The notes beneath the pieces were generated by a model, which saw only the letters and a list, made by a program, of their open reading frames with translations, did no database searches and was not told where the DNA came from. This document shows positions 33,098 to 42,370 of a stretch of DNA of 44,688 nucleotides, piece after piece. This DNA is from Planctomycetota bacterium (GTDB lineage: Bacteria > Planctomycetota > GCA-002687715). The stretch is from the NCBI GenBank assembly GCA_009691765.1, contig SIAO01000018.1, positions 1-44,688 on the forward strand. Reading direction: 5' to 3'. Made by a program: the position numbers and the translations under genes. Every line of letters begins with the position of its first letter. Position 1 is the stretch's first letter.

Positions 33098-35995
33098 TCA
33101 GAAGTTGGCGCCGTCAACCGTCATGCGGTAGTTGCTGGAGCTAGTGGGCGTGAAGCGCACCGTGTGCCTGTAGCTGGAGGCGATGCCAAGGTCCAAGTTC
33201 TCAGCGCCGCCGGTGCCGAGGAAGTGCTCATAGAGCGCACGGCCACCGATGCCCGTCTTGAAGCCATGGGACAGGTCCACTTCGAGGCCCAAAGCGCCGC
33301 CGCCCGGGCTGACACCCACGATGGCGTCCAGCAGATCGGTGTCGGAGAACTTCAACTCGATACTGCCATCTGAGTTCAGAATGCAGATCACCGAGTTGTT
33401 GTTGGTGGCGGTTGTGCCGAACTCCGAAACATCCACCCACTCGACCACCAATTGTTTCGGTGACGCGCGATAGCGAATCACGCCATTGATGTTGGAGTTC
33501 AAGTCGTCCCAGAGCGCGCAGATCTTGGGCACACCTGCCAGCAGCTGCGCGACAGTCTCGCTGAAGCTTATATGACCAGCAGTGAACGAGATGTTGCCGT
33601 TGGCGTTGATCCAGCAATCCCCGTACGGCACGCCGTAGAATGTGAAGGTGAATGGCAGGGGCACATTGACAGTGCAGTCGTCGCAAGGGCTGATCGTAGT
33701 GGCGTGATTCCATAGCGTCACTTTCTCGAGCACACCAAACTCTTTGATGCTTTCAGGCGCTGCAGAATCCAGAGTGAACTCGGAGAGGTAGAGCTCCAGT
33801 CCTTGGATGCCGGGGATATCAGGGATCGAGATGCGTGATGAGAAGGTCGTGCCGGAGGCTCCGAAGACGCCGCTGAAATTGAGAAAGTAGGGATTCCCTG
33901 AATCCAGCGAGAGGTAGGTGAGCTCATCGAGGTCGCCATAGCTGTGGCGGCATGCGGCGGGGAAATTGAAGCCGGTGGACATGCCGAGGCTCGCAAACAG
34001 CAAGAAGCTGTGGGCCGGGTTCACCGAATCGATGGGGTCAATCCAGAACGATATGTTGCCGAGCGACGGTCCTGCAAGATCGTTTGCTGTGACATCCGGC
34101 AGCCAAGGGCGGAAGCGCGCGTAGCGGCCTTGCGCGTGCTGCGACCAAGCGATGCCGTAGTACTCACTTGCGCCATCGAAACGGTAATCGTTCACGCGCA
34201 CCGTGTGCCAGCCTGTAACGGACGGGCAGAACTCGACGATTTCGTAGGAGTTGTCGAACGAAACTGAAGTGGCCAGCGTGGCTCCGGCTGTCACACCCGC
34301 GCCTAAGAAAATCGCGAGGTCCAAATCGGCGTCCAGTACATCGGTGGTGTAGGCAGCATTGGCTTGGCTGCCCCAGCTCAAGACGACGCGGCACTTGTCG
34401 CCGGCCTGCAACCAAATGTTGGTGGTGTAGTAGCCAGCGTTGCTGAAGGAGGCGGGAAGGAACGACCCAGACCTGAATGTGTTTTCTTCCACCATGCGGT
34501 AAGCGGCGAGGCCATTGATGCTGCCTGCGCCATCACACTCTGAGAGGCGGCTGGAGCCTTCAATGTTCTCCCACGAAGCGGCCATCATGATGGCCTTCAT
34601 GGCTTCCGGCCAACCGGTGAGAATAGTGTTGGCTTGCATGAGCGCGGCGCACATGCCCGCGATGGCTGGAGCGGAATAGGAAGTGCCCGAGCCTTGATTT
34701 ACGAAACCGCCAGCGAGATTCGGGCCGATGATGGATGTTCCTACCGCGGACAGTTCCGGCTTCTGACGGTCGCCGTTGACGGATGTCGGATCATCCCATG
34801 ACGAAGTGCTGTACATCACATCGTCATCCCAATCTGCATTGCCTTGGTCGGACACATTGCCAGTCGCGATGATGTTCCATGCGAGGCCGGGTGATGTGAC
34901 GGGGCCACTGCCCACGCCGCATCCCGCTGCTTGATTGCCGGCGGATTTCACAAAGGTCGTGGCCGTTGCACGAATCTGATAGTCCACATAGCGATCCATG
35001 TAGACCATGGCGAGCGTCGTGCTCACGCCGAACGACATGTTGACGACATCTGCGCCTTGCGTGATGGACCAGTCGGTGGCGGCCGTGAGATTGGCGTCGC
35101 TGTAGGTCTGTGCGTTGCCCGACAGAATCTGCACACCGCGCGCGTGTCCAGGGTAGGTGCCATCGGTAGAACCGATGATGCCTGCCACGGTTGTTGCATG
35201 TTCGCCGAGGTTGGGTGATCCGGCATTGAAGAAGCCGGCGTGATTGATGGCGGGGTGCGTGTTGGAGACGCCGTCGTCTTCCACCACGGCAACCTGCATG
35301 CCATCGCCGCGGATGCCGAAGTCGTGCACGCGGTTCCAGCGGTGCGTAGCAACGGCGTTGTCGAGGTCGTGACCGCCTTCCTTGTTCTCAAGGTAAAGGG
35401 TGTCCACCAAAGGGTTGTTCGCGAGTTCGAAGATCTGCGCTGCGTTCACGGTGGTGAACAGCACGGGCGCATAGACGGCCGCGTAGCGCACGGAAAGACC
35501 CATGCTGCGGAGCAAATCTTCGGTAGGCGCGCTGATGACGCGATTGGCATCAGCCACCTTCTTGCGCATCTGCGCTTGCGCGGTGGCGAGCGGAATACCG
35601 GCTGCGAGATCCGCAAGGAACGCATCGCGATGCTCAAGCGTCGCGGGTTCGAAATTGCACCACACCACAATGTCGAAGTTGCCGCTCGTGCCTTCGCTCA
35701 AGCGTTGCGCCAGCACATAGTGCAGCTTGTTGGCTGGCACGCTGCCGAGGTCGCGCTCAGCCTTCAGCAACGCAGGATAATCCACGGGCACGCCGTTGCG
35801 GTCGTGCGCACGTGTGGTCACGACACCCGTGAAGGGGTCGATTTCCTTGATGACGCGCACTTGAATGCCTTGACGCTTGAAGGTCGCTTGCACTTCGTGG
35901 CGCGGTTCTGCTCCGGTGGTTGGGCCTGCTGGCCATTGGGCCAAAGCCAAACTGCCGAACAACATCAGCATTGATAGGGATTTACAGGTGATCAT
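33098..35995 (-). CDS. Secreted subtilisin-like serine protease, multidomain
   Basis: 965-residue peptidase S8 protein. A signal peptide (1-20) and a propeptide-like region (about 30-210) precede the catalytic domain with D240 (VAVVEDDGV), H266 (GEHATTVAGI), oxyanion N354 (SAGNQA) and S439 (GTSYSAPAIAG). A P-domain-like beta sandwich follows (about 500-630; WLQAGDKCRVVLSW to GWHTVRVNDY). A beta-rich module comes next, containing SIPDIPGIQGLELYL (near 760-775), then a nidogen-like domain (about 800-960; FYGVPYGDCWINANGNISF, LWDDLNSNINGVIRY). Likely an extracellular protease that may process the nearby large secreted proteins. The ATG is preceded by AAGGAG eight bases upstream. A candidate AT-rich -10 (TATATA) lies about 55 bases upstream. 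It heads the 33-kb exported-protein block. Confidence 0.88.
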   Translation of the reverse strand: MITCKSLSMLMLFGSLALAQWPAGPTTGAEPRHEVQATFKRQGIQVRVIKEIDPFTGVVTTRAHDRNGVPVDYPALLKAERDLGSVPANKLHYVLAQRLSEGTSGNFDIVVWCNFEPATLEHRDAFLADLAAGIPLATAQAQMRKKVADANRVISAPTEDLLRSMGLSVRYAAVYAPVLFTTVNAAQIFELANNPLVDTLYLENKEGGHDLDNAVATHRWNRVHDFGIRGDGMQVAVVEDDGVSNTHPAINHAGFFNAGSPNLGEHATTVAGIIGSTDGTYPGHARGVQILSGNAQTYSDANLTAATDWSITQGADVVNMSFGVSTTLAMVYMDRYVDYQIRATATTFVKSAGNQAAGCGVGSGPVTSPGLAWNIIATGNVSDQGNADWDDDVMYSTSSWDDPTSVNGDRQKPELSAVGTSIIGPNLAGGFVNQGSGTSYSAPAIAGMCAALMQANTILTGWPEAMKAIMMAASWENIEGSSRLSECDGAGSINGLAAYRMVEENTFRSGSFLPASFSNAGYYTTNIWLQAGDKCRVVLSWGSQANAAYTTDVLDADLDLAIFLGAGVTAGATLATSVSFDNSYEIVEFCPSVTGWHTVRVNDYRFDGASEYYGIAWSQHAQGRYARFRPWLPDVTANDLAGPSLGNISFWIDPIDSVNPAHSFLLFASLGMSTGFNFPAACRHSYGDLDELTYLSLDSGNPYFLNFSGVFGASGTTFSSRISIPDIPGIQGLELYLSEFTLDSAAPESIKEFGVLEKVTLWNHATTISPCDDCTVNVPLPFTFTFYGVPYGDCWINANGNISFTAGHISFSETVAQLLAGVPKICALWDDLNSNINGVIRYRASPKQLVVEWVDVSEFGTTATNNNSVICILNSDGSIELKFSDTDLLDAIVGVSPGGGALGLEVDLSHGFKTGIGGRALYEHFLGTGGAENLDLGIASSYRHTVRFTPTSSSNYRMTVDGANF

Positions 35996-36094
35996 GGGGC
36001 TCTCCTTGAACTGCGCGCGCTTGTTGGTGGGTGGATCGAATGGGAACACCATATATAGCGTGCGCTGTGTGGGCAATTGAGTGAACAATAGAAT

Positions 36095-36130
36095 TCCTGA
36101 ATCAACGGAACGCCAAAAGTTGATTCAGGA
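36095..36130. repeat. Perfect 12-bp inverted repeat in divergent region
   Basis: Arms TCCTGAATCAAC and GTTGATTCAGGA are exact reverse complements separated by 12 bases. They lie between the divergent subtilase and DUF993 genes, about 100 bases before the first and 73 before the second. The sequence is more AT-rich than its surroundings, which fits an operator for a dimeric regulator. A hairpin in RNA is the alternative. Confidence 0.5.
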
Positions 36131-36202
36131 TAACGCTGATGCACGCGGCGATGAACGGGCACTTGGCTCTATCACGCCAATTCGGACGGATAGCATGCCC
36201 CC

Positions 36203-37288
36203 ATGCCTTTAGTGAAGCGACGGTCCCGCTGGTGTTGCGCCGCCGCGCAAGTCGTGATGCAACAAAGCTATGCGCTCATGCAGCACAGCGTGGATCAACC
36301 CGGTTCCGCCGACGAGATCGCAGCACACATCGACTGGGAATCCACGGCGCGTGTGCGCAGCGCGTTGTCGCAACGCGGCTTCACGATCGCTGAGGCCATG
36401 GACACCGCGCAGCGCCAGTACTTGGGTTGGCCGCTGGCTCAGGAACTCATACGGCGCACGGCTGAGCAACGGCTTGAATGCGGGTTCGTTGCGGGCGCAA
36501 GTGCAGAGCAAGCGGGGAGTGACGCACGCGCGACGGCGCTTGTGGACGCCGTCGTGGAGCAAGGCCACTTCATCCGCGCGCAAGGCGGTGAGGTGGTTCT
36601 GCTTCCTCTGATTCCCTTGGCACTCGCGCAGGCCAGTGAAGCCACGTATGTCGATGTTTACACATCTCTTGCACGAGCTTTGGGCGCGCCTCTGATCCTG
36701 CACCGTTTGGGCCCTATGTTTCAGCCACTCTTGCGCCACGATTTCCCTGCTGACAGTTTTCGCCGCATCTTGCGCGAGAACGCGGAGTTCATCGGTGGCG
36801 TGAAGTACTCGCTGTTGGATCCAGCAGGGGAAGTGGCACTGCGGCGCGAGTTGCTGCCCCGGGACCAGTTCGTGCTGACAGGTGACGACTGGAACTTCCC
36901 CGAGCTAATCTGCGGCAGTGCGACTGAAGTTGGCGCTGTGCAGCGCACGATCACCTTCGGCAAGCGCACCGTGGCCCTCGGCGATTTTTCTCACGCGCTG
37001 TTGGGTGTCCTCGCGGCCATTTCCAAGCCTGTTGCAGACGCGCTCCCACTTTTGGAGGCAGGCAATGCCGCTGAGTGGATGCGTCTTATGCAGCCGCAGC
37101 AAGCGCTCGCTCGCGTGCTCTTTGAAGAACCCGTTCAAGATTACAAAGCGGGCATTGCGTTCCTAAGCTGGATCAACGGCTGGCAACCGAACCCGCTCTT
37201 GGTGAACCACCAGCAGCGTCAGCGCACTCCTGAGCACTACGCGCGGCTTGTGACACTCGCCAGTGCCGCACGCGTGCTCGGCGCATAA
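36203..37288 (+). CDS. DUF993 family protein (DapA-like TIM-barrel)
   Basis: 361 residues matching, from memory of the family, DUF993 proteins, which are distant relatives of the dihydrodipicolinate synthase aldolases. Diagnostic stretches: the N-terminal W-x-CAAAQVVMQ and HIDWESTARVRSAL, GFTIAEAMDTAQRQY (near 59-73), a central TIM-barrel part, GDDWNFPELICG (near 225-236), FSHALLGVLAAISKP, and the C-terminal YKAGIAFLSWINGWQ (near 316-330). A DapA-type lyase or aldolase acting on a small acid or sugar derivative is likely, but no function has been proven to my knowledge. The usual Schiff-base lysine cannot be fixed with certainty from sequence alone. The start is the first ATG, needed to keep the conserved N-terminus; no good ribosome-binding site. 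It converges on the OYE-family gene. Confidence 0.8.
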   Translation: MPLVKRRSRWCCAAAQVVMQQSYALMQHSVDQPGSADEIAAHIDWESTARVRSALSQRGFTIAEAMDTAQRQYLGWPLAQELIRRTAEQRLECGFVAGASAEQAGSDARATALVDAVVEQGHFIRAQGGEVVLLPLIPLALAQASEATYVDVYTSLARALGAPLILHRLGPMFQPLLRHDFPADSFRRILRENAEFIGGVKYSLLDPAGEVALRRELLPRDQFVLTGDDWNFPELICGSATEVGAVQRTITFGKRTVALGDFSHALLGVLAAISKPVADALPLLEAGNAAEWMRLMQPQQALARVLFEEPVQDYKAGIAFLSWINGWQPNPLLVNHQQRQRTPEHYARLVTLASAARVLGA

Positions 37289-37309
37289 CGGCGTTGCCGC
37301 GCTCCCGCG

Positions 37310-38719
37310 CTACGGCGCCTTTTTTTGCTCGCGGTACAGCGGATCCAACGGATAGCAGCCACTGATGCGGCCTTCGCGCGGCGCCGTGGTGCATTCGCTG
37401 AAAGTGCGGCAGAGCAAGCGGCGTTCCGTGCGCCCTTCACGCAAATAACGACGCGGGTAATCCGGGTCGGAAAGCAGCATGCGTCCGAGGCCAACGAAAT
37501 CGCAGTTGCCGGACGCGATCTGCGCTTCCACCACATGCGGCAACCACTCCTGCAAGTAGGTGGCGCCCGTGGACACCACCGTCAAACCCGGCGCAGCGCG
37601 GCGTACTGCGGCCGCTGCTGCAAACAGTGCGGCTACATCTTGCAATGGGTCGTGCGGTGGCTGATACCCATCACTCGGCGGAAAAACCGCAGGGCGTTGC
37701 GCGTGCGGGCACCAGTACGGCGAACCAGCACTCACATTCCACAGGCGAACATCCATGCGCTCCAAGTTGCGCACCAATTCCACGGGCTCACTGAAGTCGG
37801 CTTTGCTCGGTTGTTTTTGATCAACGCCAAAACTGTGCCGCCACGGTGTGCCGTGATTCATGGGGTGCCCGAGCCTCGTGGTCGGATCTGTTTCATGCGG
37901 CACGCGATCGAAAGCACTCAGGCGCACTCCGATACCAAGTCCCATGCATTCGCTGCGCACGCTTTCCACCAACATGCGCAAGAATCGCGAGCGGTTGGCG
38001 AAGCTGCCGCCGTAGCAGCCGGCGCGATCGTGCGCTCCCAAGAGATCGTGAACCAAATAGCCGTGGCAGGCTTTCAAATCCACGAAATCGAAACCAGCGT
38101 TCCACGCCAGCTTCGCCGTTGCGGCGTAGGCAAGGATGAGATCATCCAGTTCAGCGTCGCTGATGAGTTCTGCGTTCGCGTGTGTCGGATAGCGCTGTTC
38201 GAGCAAAGGATGGCGCTGCGCCGGACGCGGCCGTGGTTTTCCGATTTGCGGCACAGCGAAGCGCCCCGAGTGCGTGAGTTGCAATCCCAACAAGAATGGC
38301 TCGTCGCCGCAGTTCGCTTCGACACGGCCTGCGAGGACTTGCGCGCGCAAGAGTGCCAGCGTGCCCGCGTTGTCGGCTTGTGGATGACGACACAACTGGC
38401 GCGGATTCGCGCGGCCTTCAGGCACGACTGCGTAGGCTTCGCCGCCCCAGATCAATGCCGCGCCGCTGCGACCGAAGTGGCGCCAACGACGCATTGTGAA
38501 TTCGCTCGGCTCGCCGTTCTCCGTTGCGTCCCAGCCTTCCATCGGATGCATGGCAAAACGGTTTGGCAGCAATCGGCCTTCCACGCTGATCGGTTGCGCG
38601 AGAGGTCCATTTCCGAACTCTGGCACAGCGACGCAGCCTTGCCCGGGTGCAGCGACCGCCCATTGCGCGGCGAACTCTTCAAAGGTCTTGAGCTTGCTTG
38701 GAGACAACCACGAAGTCAT
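37310..38719 (-). CDS. Old yellow enzyme-family NADH:flavin oxidoreductase
   Basis: 469-residue FMN-dependent TIM-barrel oxidoreductase of the OYE/2,4-dienoyl-CoA reductase superfamily. Family stretches seen: NRFAMHPMEGWDATENG (near 53-69), GLQLTHSGRF (near 144-153), DFVDLKACHGYLVHDLL (near 214-230), YGGSFANRSRFLRMLVESVR, and GLGRMLLSDPDYP at the flavin-phosphate site. The C-terminus CRTFSECTTAPREGRISGC has three cysteines spaced like the Fe-S segment of the dienoyl-CoA reductase branch, though the downstream NAD-binding domain is missing. Members reduce or demethylate unsaturated acids and other small compounds. Its ATG overlaps the enolase-family stop as ATGA, so the two are coupled and probably act in one pathway. 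Confidence 0.83.
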   Translation of the reverse strand: MTSWLSPSKLKTFEEFAAQWAVAAPGQGCVAVPEFGNGPLAQPISVEGRLLPNRFAMHPMEGWDATENGEPSEFTMRRWRHFGRSGAALIWGGEAYAVVPEGRANPRQLCRHPQADNAGTLALLRAQVLAGRVEANCGDEPFLLGLQLTHSGRFAVPQIGKPRPRPAQRHPLLEQRYPTHANAELISDAELDDLILAYAATAKLAWNAGFDFVDLKACHGYLVHDLLGAHDRAGCYGGSFANRSRFLRMLVESVRSECMGLGIGVRLSAFDRVPHETDPTTRLGHPMNHGTPWRHSFGVDQKQPSKADFSEPVELVRNLERMDVRLWNVSAGSPYWCPHAQRPAVFPPSDGYQPPHDPLQDVAALFAAAAAVRRAAPGLTVVSTGATYLQEWLPHVVEAQIASGNCDFVGLGRMLLSDPDYPRRYLREGRTERRLLCRTFSECTTAPREGRISGCYPLDPLYREQKKAP

Positions 38720-40140
38720 GCGCGCTCCTCGTGCAGCAGCAAAGTGTCGTGCGCATCGCGTGGGTCTAATCCGCCGCCAAACCCGGGAGCATCGAGGTCG
38801 CGCAGGTTGATGAAACCGCGGTGCACCGCGAGTTGCGCCAGATTGCCGCTGCGTTCATACAGCTGCGGATGTGTGCGCAACGCGTTATCGCGCTCTGGGG
38901 CACTGAGCGCATCGAGTCCGCGGAAATAATGGTGTGCGTTCTTCTCGACATCCGGCAAACCCAACGTAGCTACCAGCGCCAAGTCTTGTTGCAGCGCCGT
39001 CGTGGGCGGGCAAGTGAGGTCTTCTGCGGAGAGAAACAACTTTCCGTTGCCTTGCGCCACCAATCCGTGATTCAAGAGCGCACGAAACACGCCCTTGCAC
39101 GGTTTCACCGAAACGCCGTGCCAACCGTGGTGGCGAGCGCGCGAGAAGGCGAGGGTGTCGCTGTCGCCTTCGTCGAGCAGCACAGGAGCATGGCGATTGA
39201 GGCGCGTGATGGCAACCGCAGTGCCGGGCGCGCAGCACTGGCGTCGCGGCAGAGGTTGTTCCACGAAAGCGAGAGCTGCGAGAAGTTGGCGTCCGGGAAC
39301 GCCGGCCGACAATGCGTCCAACACGGCTGTGAGTTGGTCTATATCTTCGTACTGCTCGTTGGCATCAAGTGTCACGCGCAGGTCCGAAAGCGGCACGCGC
39401 GAGCAAAGCAACGCGGCAAGATCTTGCAAGCGAGCCAAGTCTTGTGACGCAGTGCCACTGAGTTTGAGTTTGAAGGCACTCAAGCCATGAGCGTCGATGT
39501 CGTCTTCCAACGCGGCAGGCAATCCGTCGTTGGGGGCGTTTTGTGCCTCCGAGCGTCGCAGCGCATCGAGGAAACCGACGGTGTGGCGCAAACGCACTTT
39601 GGTCGCGGCGTGTTGAGGCAGGTCGCGTTCGAGGCGCCAACCCGCAAGTTCCGGCAGCACTTGTTCGGGCTCGAATCCAAAGAGGTTGCGCAACACTGCC
39701 GCATGAAAGCTGACACCTACAAGGCGGCATGCAGCGTCCATCAGTGCGCGCTCTACGAGGGCAAGCCCGAAGCCGGCAACGAGTGCTTCATTGGCATCTT
39801 CACGCTTGGTCGCAAAGGTCGTGCGTTCCAACGTCAGCCAGTGTTGGAAAACCGTCGCACTGCGCTGCTGGCTAGAGAGCAACGACGCCACCGCAACCTT
39901 GAGCGATGCTTCGAGGTGGCACACATCTTCAACTGGACTGAACTCCGGCCGCTTGTCGAACCAACGCGGCACCATGAAGTCTGCGGCGAACCCCGTGGCG
40001 TGCCGTCCGGCTTCGTCGCTCACGTCTACGCTCAACAGCACGCGTTGCAAGTTCGTGATAGTGACGGCCCCAAAACGAAATGGCAGCCGCGTCTGAAAAG
40101 GACGCGTCGTGGCTCGAGCTGCATGAACTTTCAGGTGCAT
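38716..40140 (-). CDS. Enolase-superfamily enzyme (mandelate racemase / muconate cycloisomerase type)
   Basis: 474 residues, somewhat longer than the usual 350-430. Metal and acid-base positions fit the superfamily: KxK at K224 and K226 (FKLKLSG), D259 (VTLDANEQY), E294 (FVEQPL), D323 (LLDEGD) and a second lysine near K346 (VSVKPCKG). The MR/MLE branch abstracts a proton next to a carboxylate, giving dehydratases, racemases or cycloisomerases. o-Succinylbenzoate synthase (MenC) also belongs here, but the window indicates the futalosine route to menaquinone, so MenC is not proposed. It leads a two-gene operon with the OYE gene (ATGA overlap) and is divergent from transketolase across 76 bases. 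Residues 106-127 are encoded by a stretch copied elsewhere (42272-42334). Confidence 0.78.
   Translation of the reverse strand: MHLKVHAARATTRPFQTRLPFRFGAVTITNLQRVLLSVDVSDEAGRHATGFAADFMVPRWFDKRPEFSPVEDVCHLEASLKVAVASLLSSQQRSATVFQHWLTLERTTFATKREDANEALVAGFGLALVERALMDAACRLVGVSFHAAVLRNLFGFEPEQVLPELAGWRLERDLPQHAATKVRLRHTVGFLDALRRSEAQNAPNDGLPAALEDDIDAHGLSAFKLKLSGTASQDLARLQDLAALLCSRVPLSDLRVTLDANEQYEDIDQLTAVLDALSAGVPGRQLLAALAFVEQPLPRRQCCAPGTAVAITRLNRHAPVLLDEGDSDTLAFSRARHHGWHGVSVKPCKGVFRALLNHGLVAQGNGKLFLSAEDLTCPPTTALQQDLALVATLGLPDVEKNAHHYFRGLDALSAPERDNALRTHPQLYERSGNLAQLAVHRGFINLRDLDAPGFGGGLDPRDAHDTLLLHEERA
39761..39823 (-). repeat. Enolase-gene copy of a 63-bp repeat
   Basis: This coding stretch of the enolase-superfamily gene (residues about 106-127, ATKREDANEALVAGFG in its centre) is repeated in the transketolase-ALDH7 intergenic region in the opposite genomic orientation, with 61 of 63 bases matching by eye. 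Confidence 0.8.
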
Positions 40141-40216
40141 GTCGCAAGGAGTTTATGCGAGGTCCGCTTGAAGCGCGTGGGACTCTGATACAACGCCAAC
40201 GCGCGAGGAGCTTGCA

Positions 40217-42220
40217 ATGAATCAAGACACGTTCTCGGTGGCCGTTGGTGCGGTTCGGGCGTTGAGCATGGATGCGGTGCAGGCAGCGAACTCGGGGCAT
40301 CCCGGGACTCCGATGGCGCTCGCGCCACTCGGTTGGCTGCTGTTCGCTGAAGAGCGCAAACATGATCCAGCCGCGCCGCACTGGCCCGACCGCGATCGCT
40401 TTGTGCTTTCCTGCGGTCATGCTTCCATGTTGCAGTACGCGCTGTTGCACTTGAGCGGCTACGAAGTCAGTCTCGACGACCTCAAGGCGTTTCGTCAGTG
40501 GGGCAGCCTCACGCCGGGCCACCCTGAAGTGCATCACACGCCCGGTGTGGAAGTGACCACGGGTCCGCTGGGGCAGGGGTTGGCCAACGCGGTGGGTATG
40601 GCCATGGCGGAGCGGCATCTCGCTGCGCGCTTCAATCGTTGCGACCACACGCTCGTGGATCACATCACTTGGTGCATCGCTTCGGATGGTGATTTGATGG
40701 AAGGCGTCAGCGCTGAAGCATCGTCGCTCGCAGGGCACTTGAAGCTCGGCAAGCTCATCTGCTTCTGGGACGACAACAAGATCACGATCGATGGCCGCAC
40801 CGACATTACTTTCACCGAAGATGTGTGTGCGCGTTACGCCGCCTATGGCTGGCATGTGCAGTCCGTAGATTCTGTGGAAGACATTCCTGCGTTGCGCACA
40901 GCCATCGCTGCTGCGCGCCTCGACCCGCGGCCGAGTTTCATCCGCGTGAGCAGCATTATTGGTTGGCCTTCGCCAGGCAAGCAGAATTCGCCCAAGGCGC
41001 ACGGTGCACCGCTTGGCCCCGACGAAGTGAAAGCCACGAAGCGTGCGATGGGCTGGCCGGAAGAGCCCGCGTTCTTCGTGCCGCCAGAGATGGAAGCGCC
41101 GCGCGCCGCCGTCATAGCGCATGGCCGCGCTGCGCACGGCAAATGGCGTTTGCACTGGCGCACCTATGCTGCGGCGCATCCGGTGCTCGCAGAAGAGTTC
41201 GAGCAGACCATGCACGGCAATCTCCCCAAGGGTTGGGAGCAATCACTGCCGACATTCCCAGCCGATGCGAAGGGGTTGGCTACGCGCAAATCTGGCCAAA
41301 TGGTGTTGCAAGCGCTCGCGAAATCCGTGCCCGCACTGGTGGGTGGTTCGGCGGATCTCGCGGAATCCAATTTCACGGCGATGGAGCATTTGCCGACCTT
41401 TGGCGCTGGTGAAGGTGTGCCGCGCAACATTGCGTTCGGCATCCGCGAGCACGCCATGGGCGCCATCGTGAATGGCATGGCCTTGCACGGCGGCGTCGTT
41501 CCGTATGGCAGCACGTTCTTTGTATTCACGGACTACATGCGCCCAGCGCTGCGCCTCGCCGCGCTCTGCAAGTTGCAAGTGCGTTACGTGTTCACACATG
41601 ATTCCATCGGGCTCGGTGAAGACGGCCCAACGCATCAACCCGTGGAGCATCTCGCCACGCTGCGCGCCATGCCGGGCATGTTGTTGCTGCGCCCCTGCGA
41701 CGCGAATGAAGTGCGCGAGGCCTACATCGCAGCGTTCAGCAGCGCTGGGCCCGCGTGTCTTGTGCTTTCACGCCAGAACTTGCCCACACTCGACCGCACT
41801 CGCTACGCAGCGGCCGATCAACTGCATCGCGGGGCCTATGTGCTCTCTGAAGCTACAGGTGGAGCAGCGCAAGCCATCATCATTTCCAGCGGCAGCGAAG
41901 TGATGCTGGCGTTGAAGGCGCAAGACATGCTCGCGGCAGCGGGGGTACGCGTGCGTGTGGTCTCCATGCCGAGTTGGGAGTTGTTTGCGAAACAGCCAGA
42001 GGGTTGGCGTGAACAAGTTTTGCCACGTGCGCTCAAAGCGCGAGTGGTCTTGGAAGCGGGTTCACGCTTCGGCTGGGAGCGTTGGGCCGGAGATGGCGGG
42101 CGCTACGTCACCATGGATAGCTTCGGCGCCTCTGCCCCAGCCGAGCGCCTCTTCAAGGAGTTTGGCATCACCGCCGAAGCCGCTGTTGCCGCTGTTCGCG
42201 ACGCACTCGGCCTCAAGTGA
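40217..42220 (+). CDS. tkt: Transketolase
   Basis: Thiamine-diphosphate enzyme that moves two-carbon ketol units between sugar phosphates in the pentose-phosphate and Calvin-type pathways; cytoplasmic homodimer. The 667-residue product is of family length. Motifs: the N-terminal [10 protein letters not shown] (near 24-33), the TPP site with ASDGDLMEG (near 154-162) continuing to [10 protein letters not shown], the central pyrimidine domain with [22 protein letters not shown] split by the family motif [14 protein letters not shown], and the C-terminal domain with [18 protein letters not shown] Shine-Dalgarno seven bases before the ATG is good. It is divergent from the enolase-OYE operon across 76 bases and could share its regulation. 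It converges on the ALDH7 gene. Confidence 0.92.
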   Translation: MNQDTFSVAVGAVRALSMDAVQAANSGHPGTPMALAPLGWLLFAEERKHDPAAPHWPDRDRFVLSCGHASMLQYALLHLSGYEVSLDDLKAFRQWGSLTPGHPEVHHTPGVEVTTGPLGQGLANAVGMAMAERHLAARFNRCDHTLVDHITWCIASDGDLMEGVSAEASSLAGHLKLGKLICFWDDNKITIDGRTDITFTEDVCARYAAYGWHVQSVDSVEDIPALRTAIAAARLDPRPSFIRVSSIIGWPSPGKQNSPKAHGAPLGPDEVKATKRAMGWPEEPAFFVPPEMEAPRAAVIAHGRAAHGKWRLHWRTYAAAHPVLAEEFEQTMHGNLPKGWEQSLPTFPADAKGLATRKSGQMVLQALAKSVPALVGGSADLAESNFTAMEHLPTFGAGEGVPRNIAFGIREHAMGAIVNGMALHGGVVPYGSTFFVFTDYMRPALRLAALCKLQVRYVFTHDSIGLGEDGPTHQPVEHLATLRAMPGMLLLRPCDANEVREAYIAAFSSAGPACLVLSRQNLPTLDRTRYAAADQLHRGAYVLSEATGGAAQAIIISSGSEVMLALKAQDMLAAAGVRVRVVSMPSWELFAKQPEGWREQVLPRALKARVVLEAGSRFGWERWAGDGGRYVTMDSFGASAPAERLFKEFGITAEAAVAAVRDALGLK

Positions 42221-42271
42221 ACCGTGAATGCTGGCGCAGCGTACAAATCCTCTGCTGCCCATCTACTGAAA

Positions 42272-42334
42272 CACGACCTTTGCGACCAATCGTGAAGATG
42301 CCAATGAAGCACTCGTTGCCGGCTTCGGGCTCGC
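42272..42334 (+). repeat. Intergenic copy of an enolase-gene segment
   Basis: This stretch in the 150-bp gap between the transketolase and ALDH7 stops repeats part of the enolase-superfamily gene. Two differences are seen (a Lys codon AAG is AAT here, and a T is C). It reads as 24 codons ending DANEALVAGFGLAARHS, with a TGA just before it and no start, so it is not a gene but a fragment. It may be a scar of duplication, recombination or a former paralogue. Confidence 0.8.
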
Positions 42335-42370
42335 TGCGCGGCATTCATGAGACCACCGTGTGGCCGCGGA

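Noticed and set aside
39761-42334. Diversity-generating retroelement suggested by the 63-bp repeat pair
   Set aside because: No reverse transcriptase is present and the two differences (G/T and T/C in sense orientation) are not adenine-directed.
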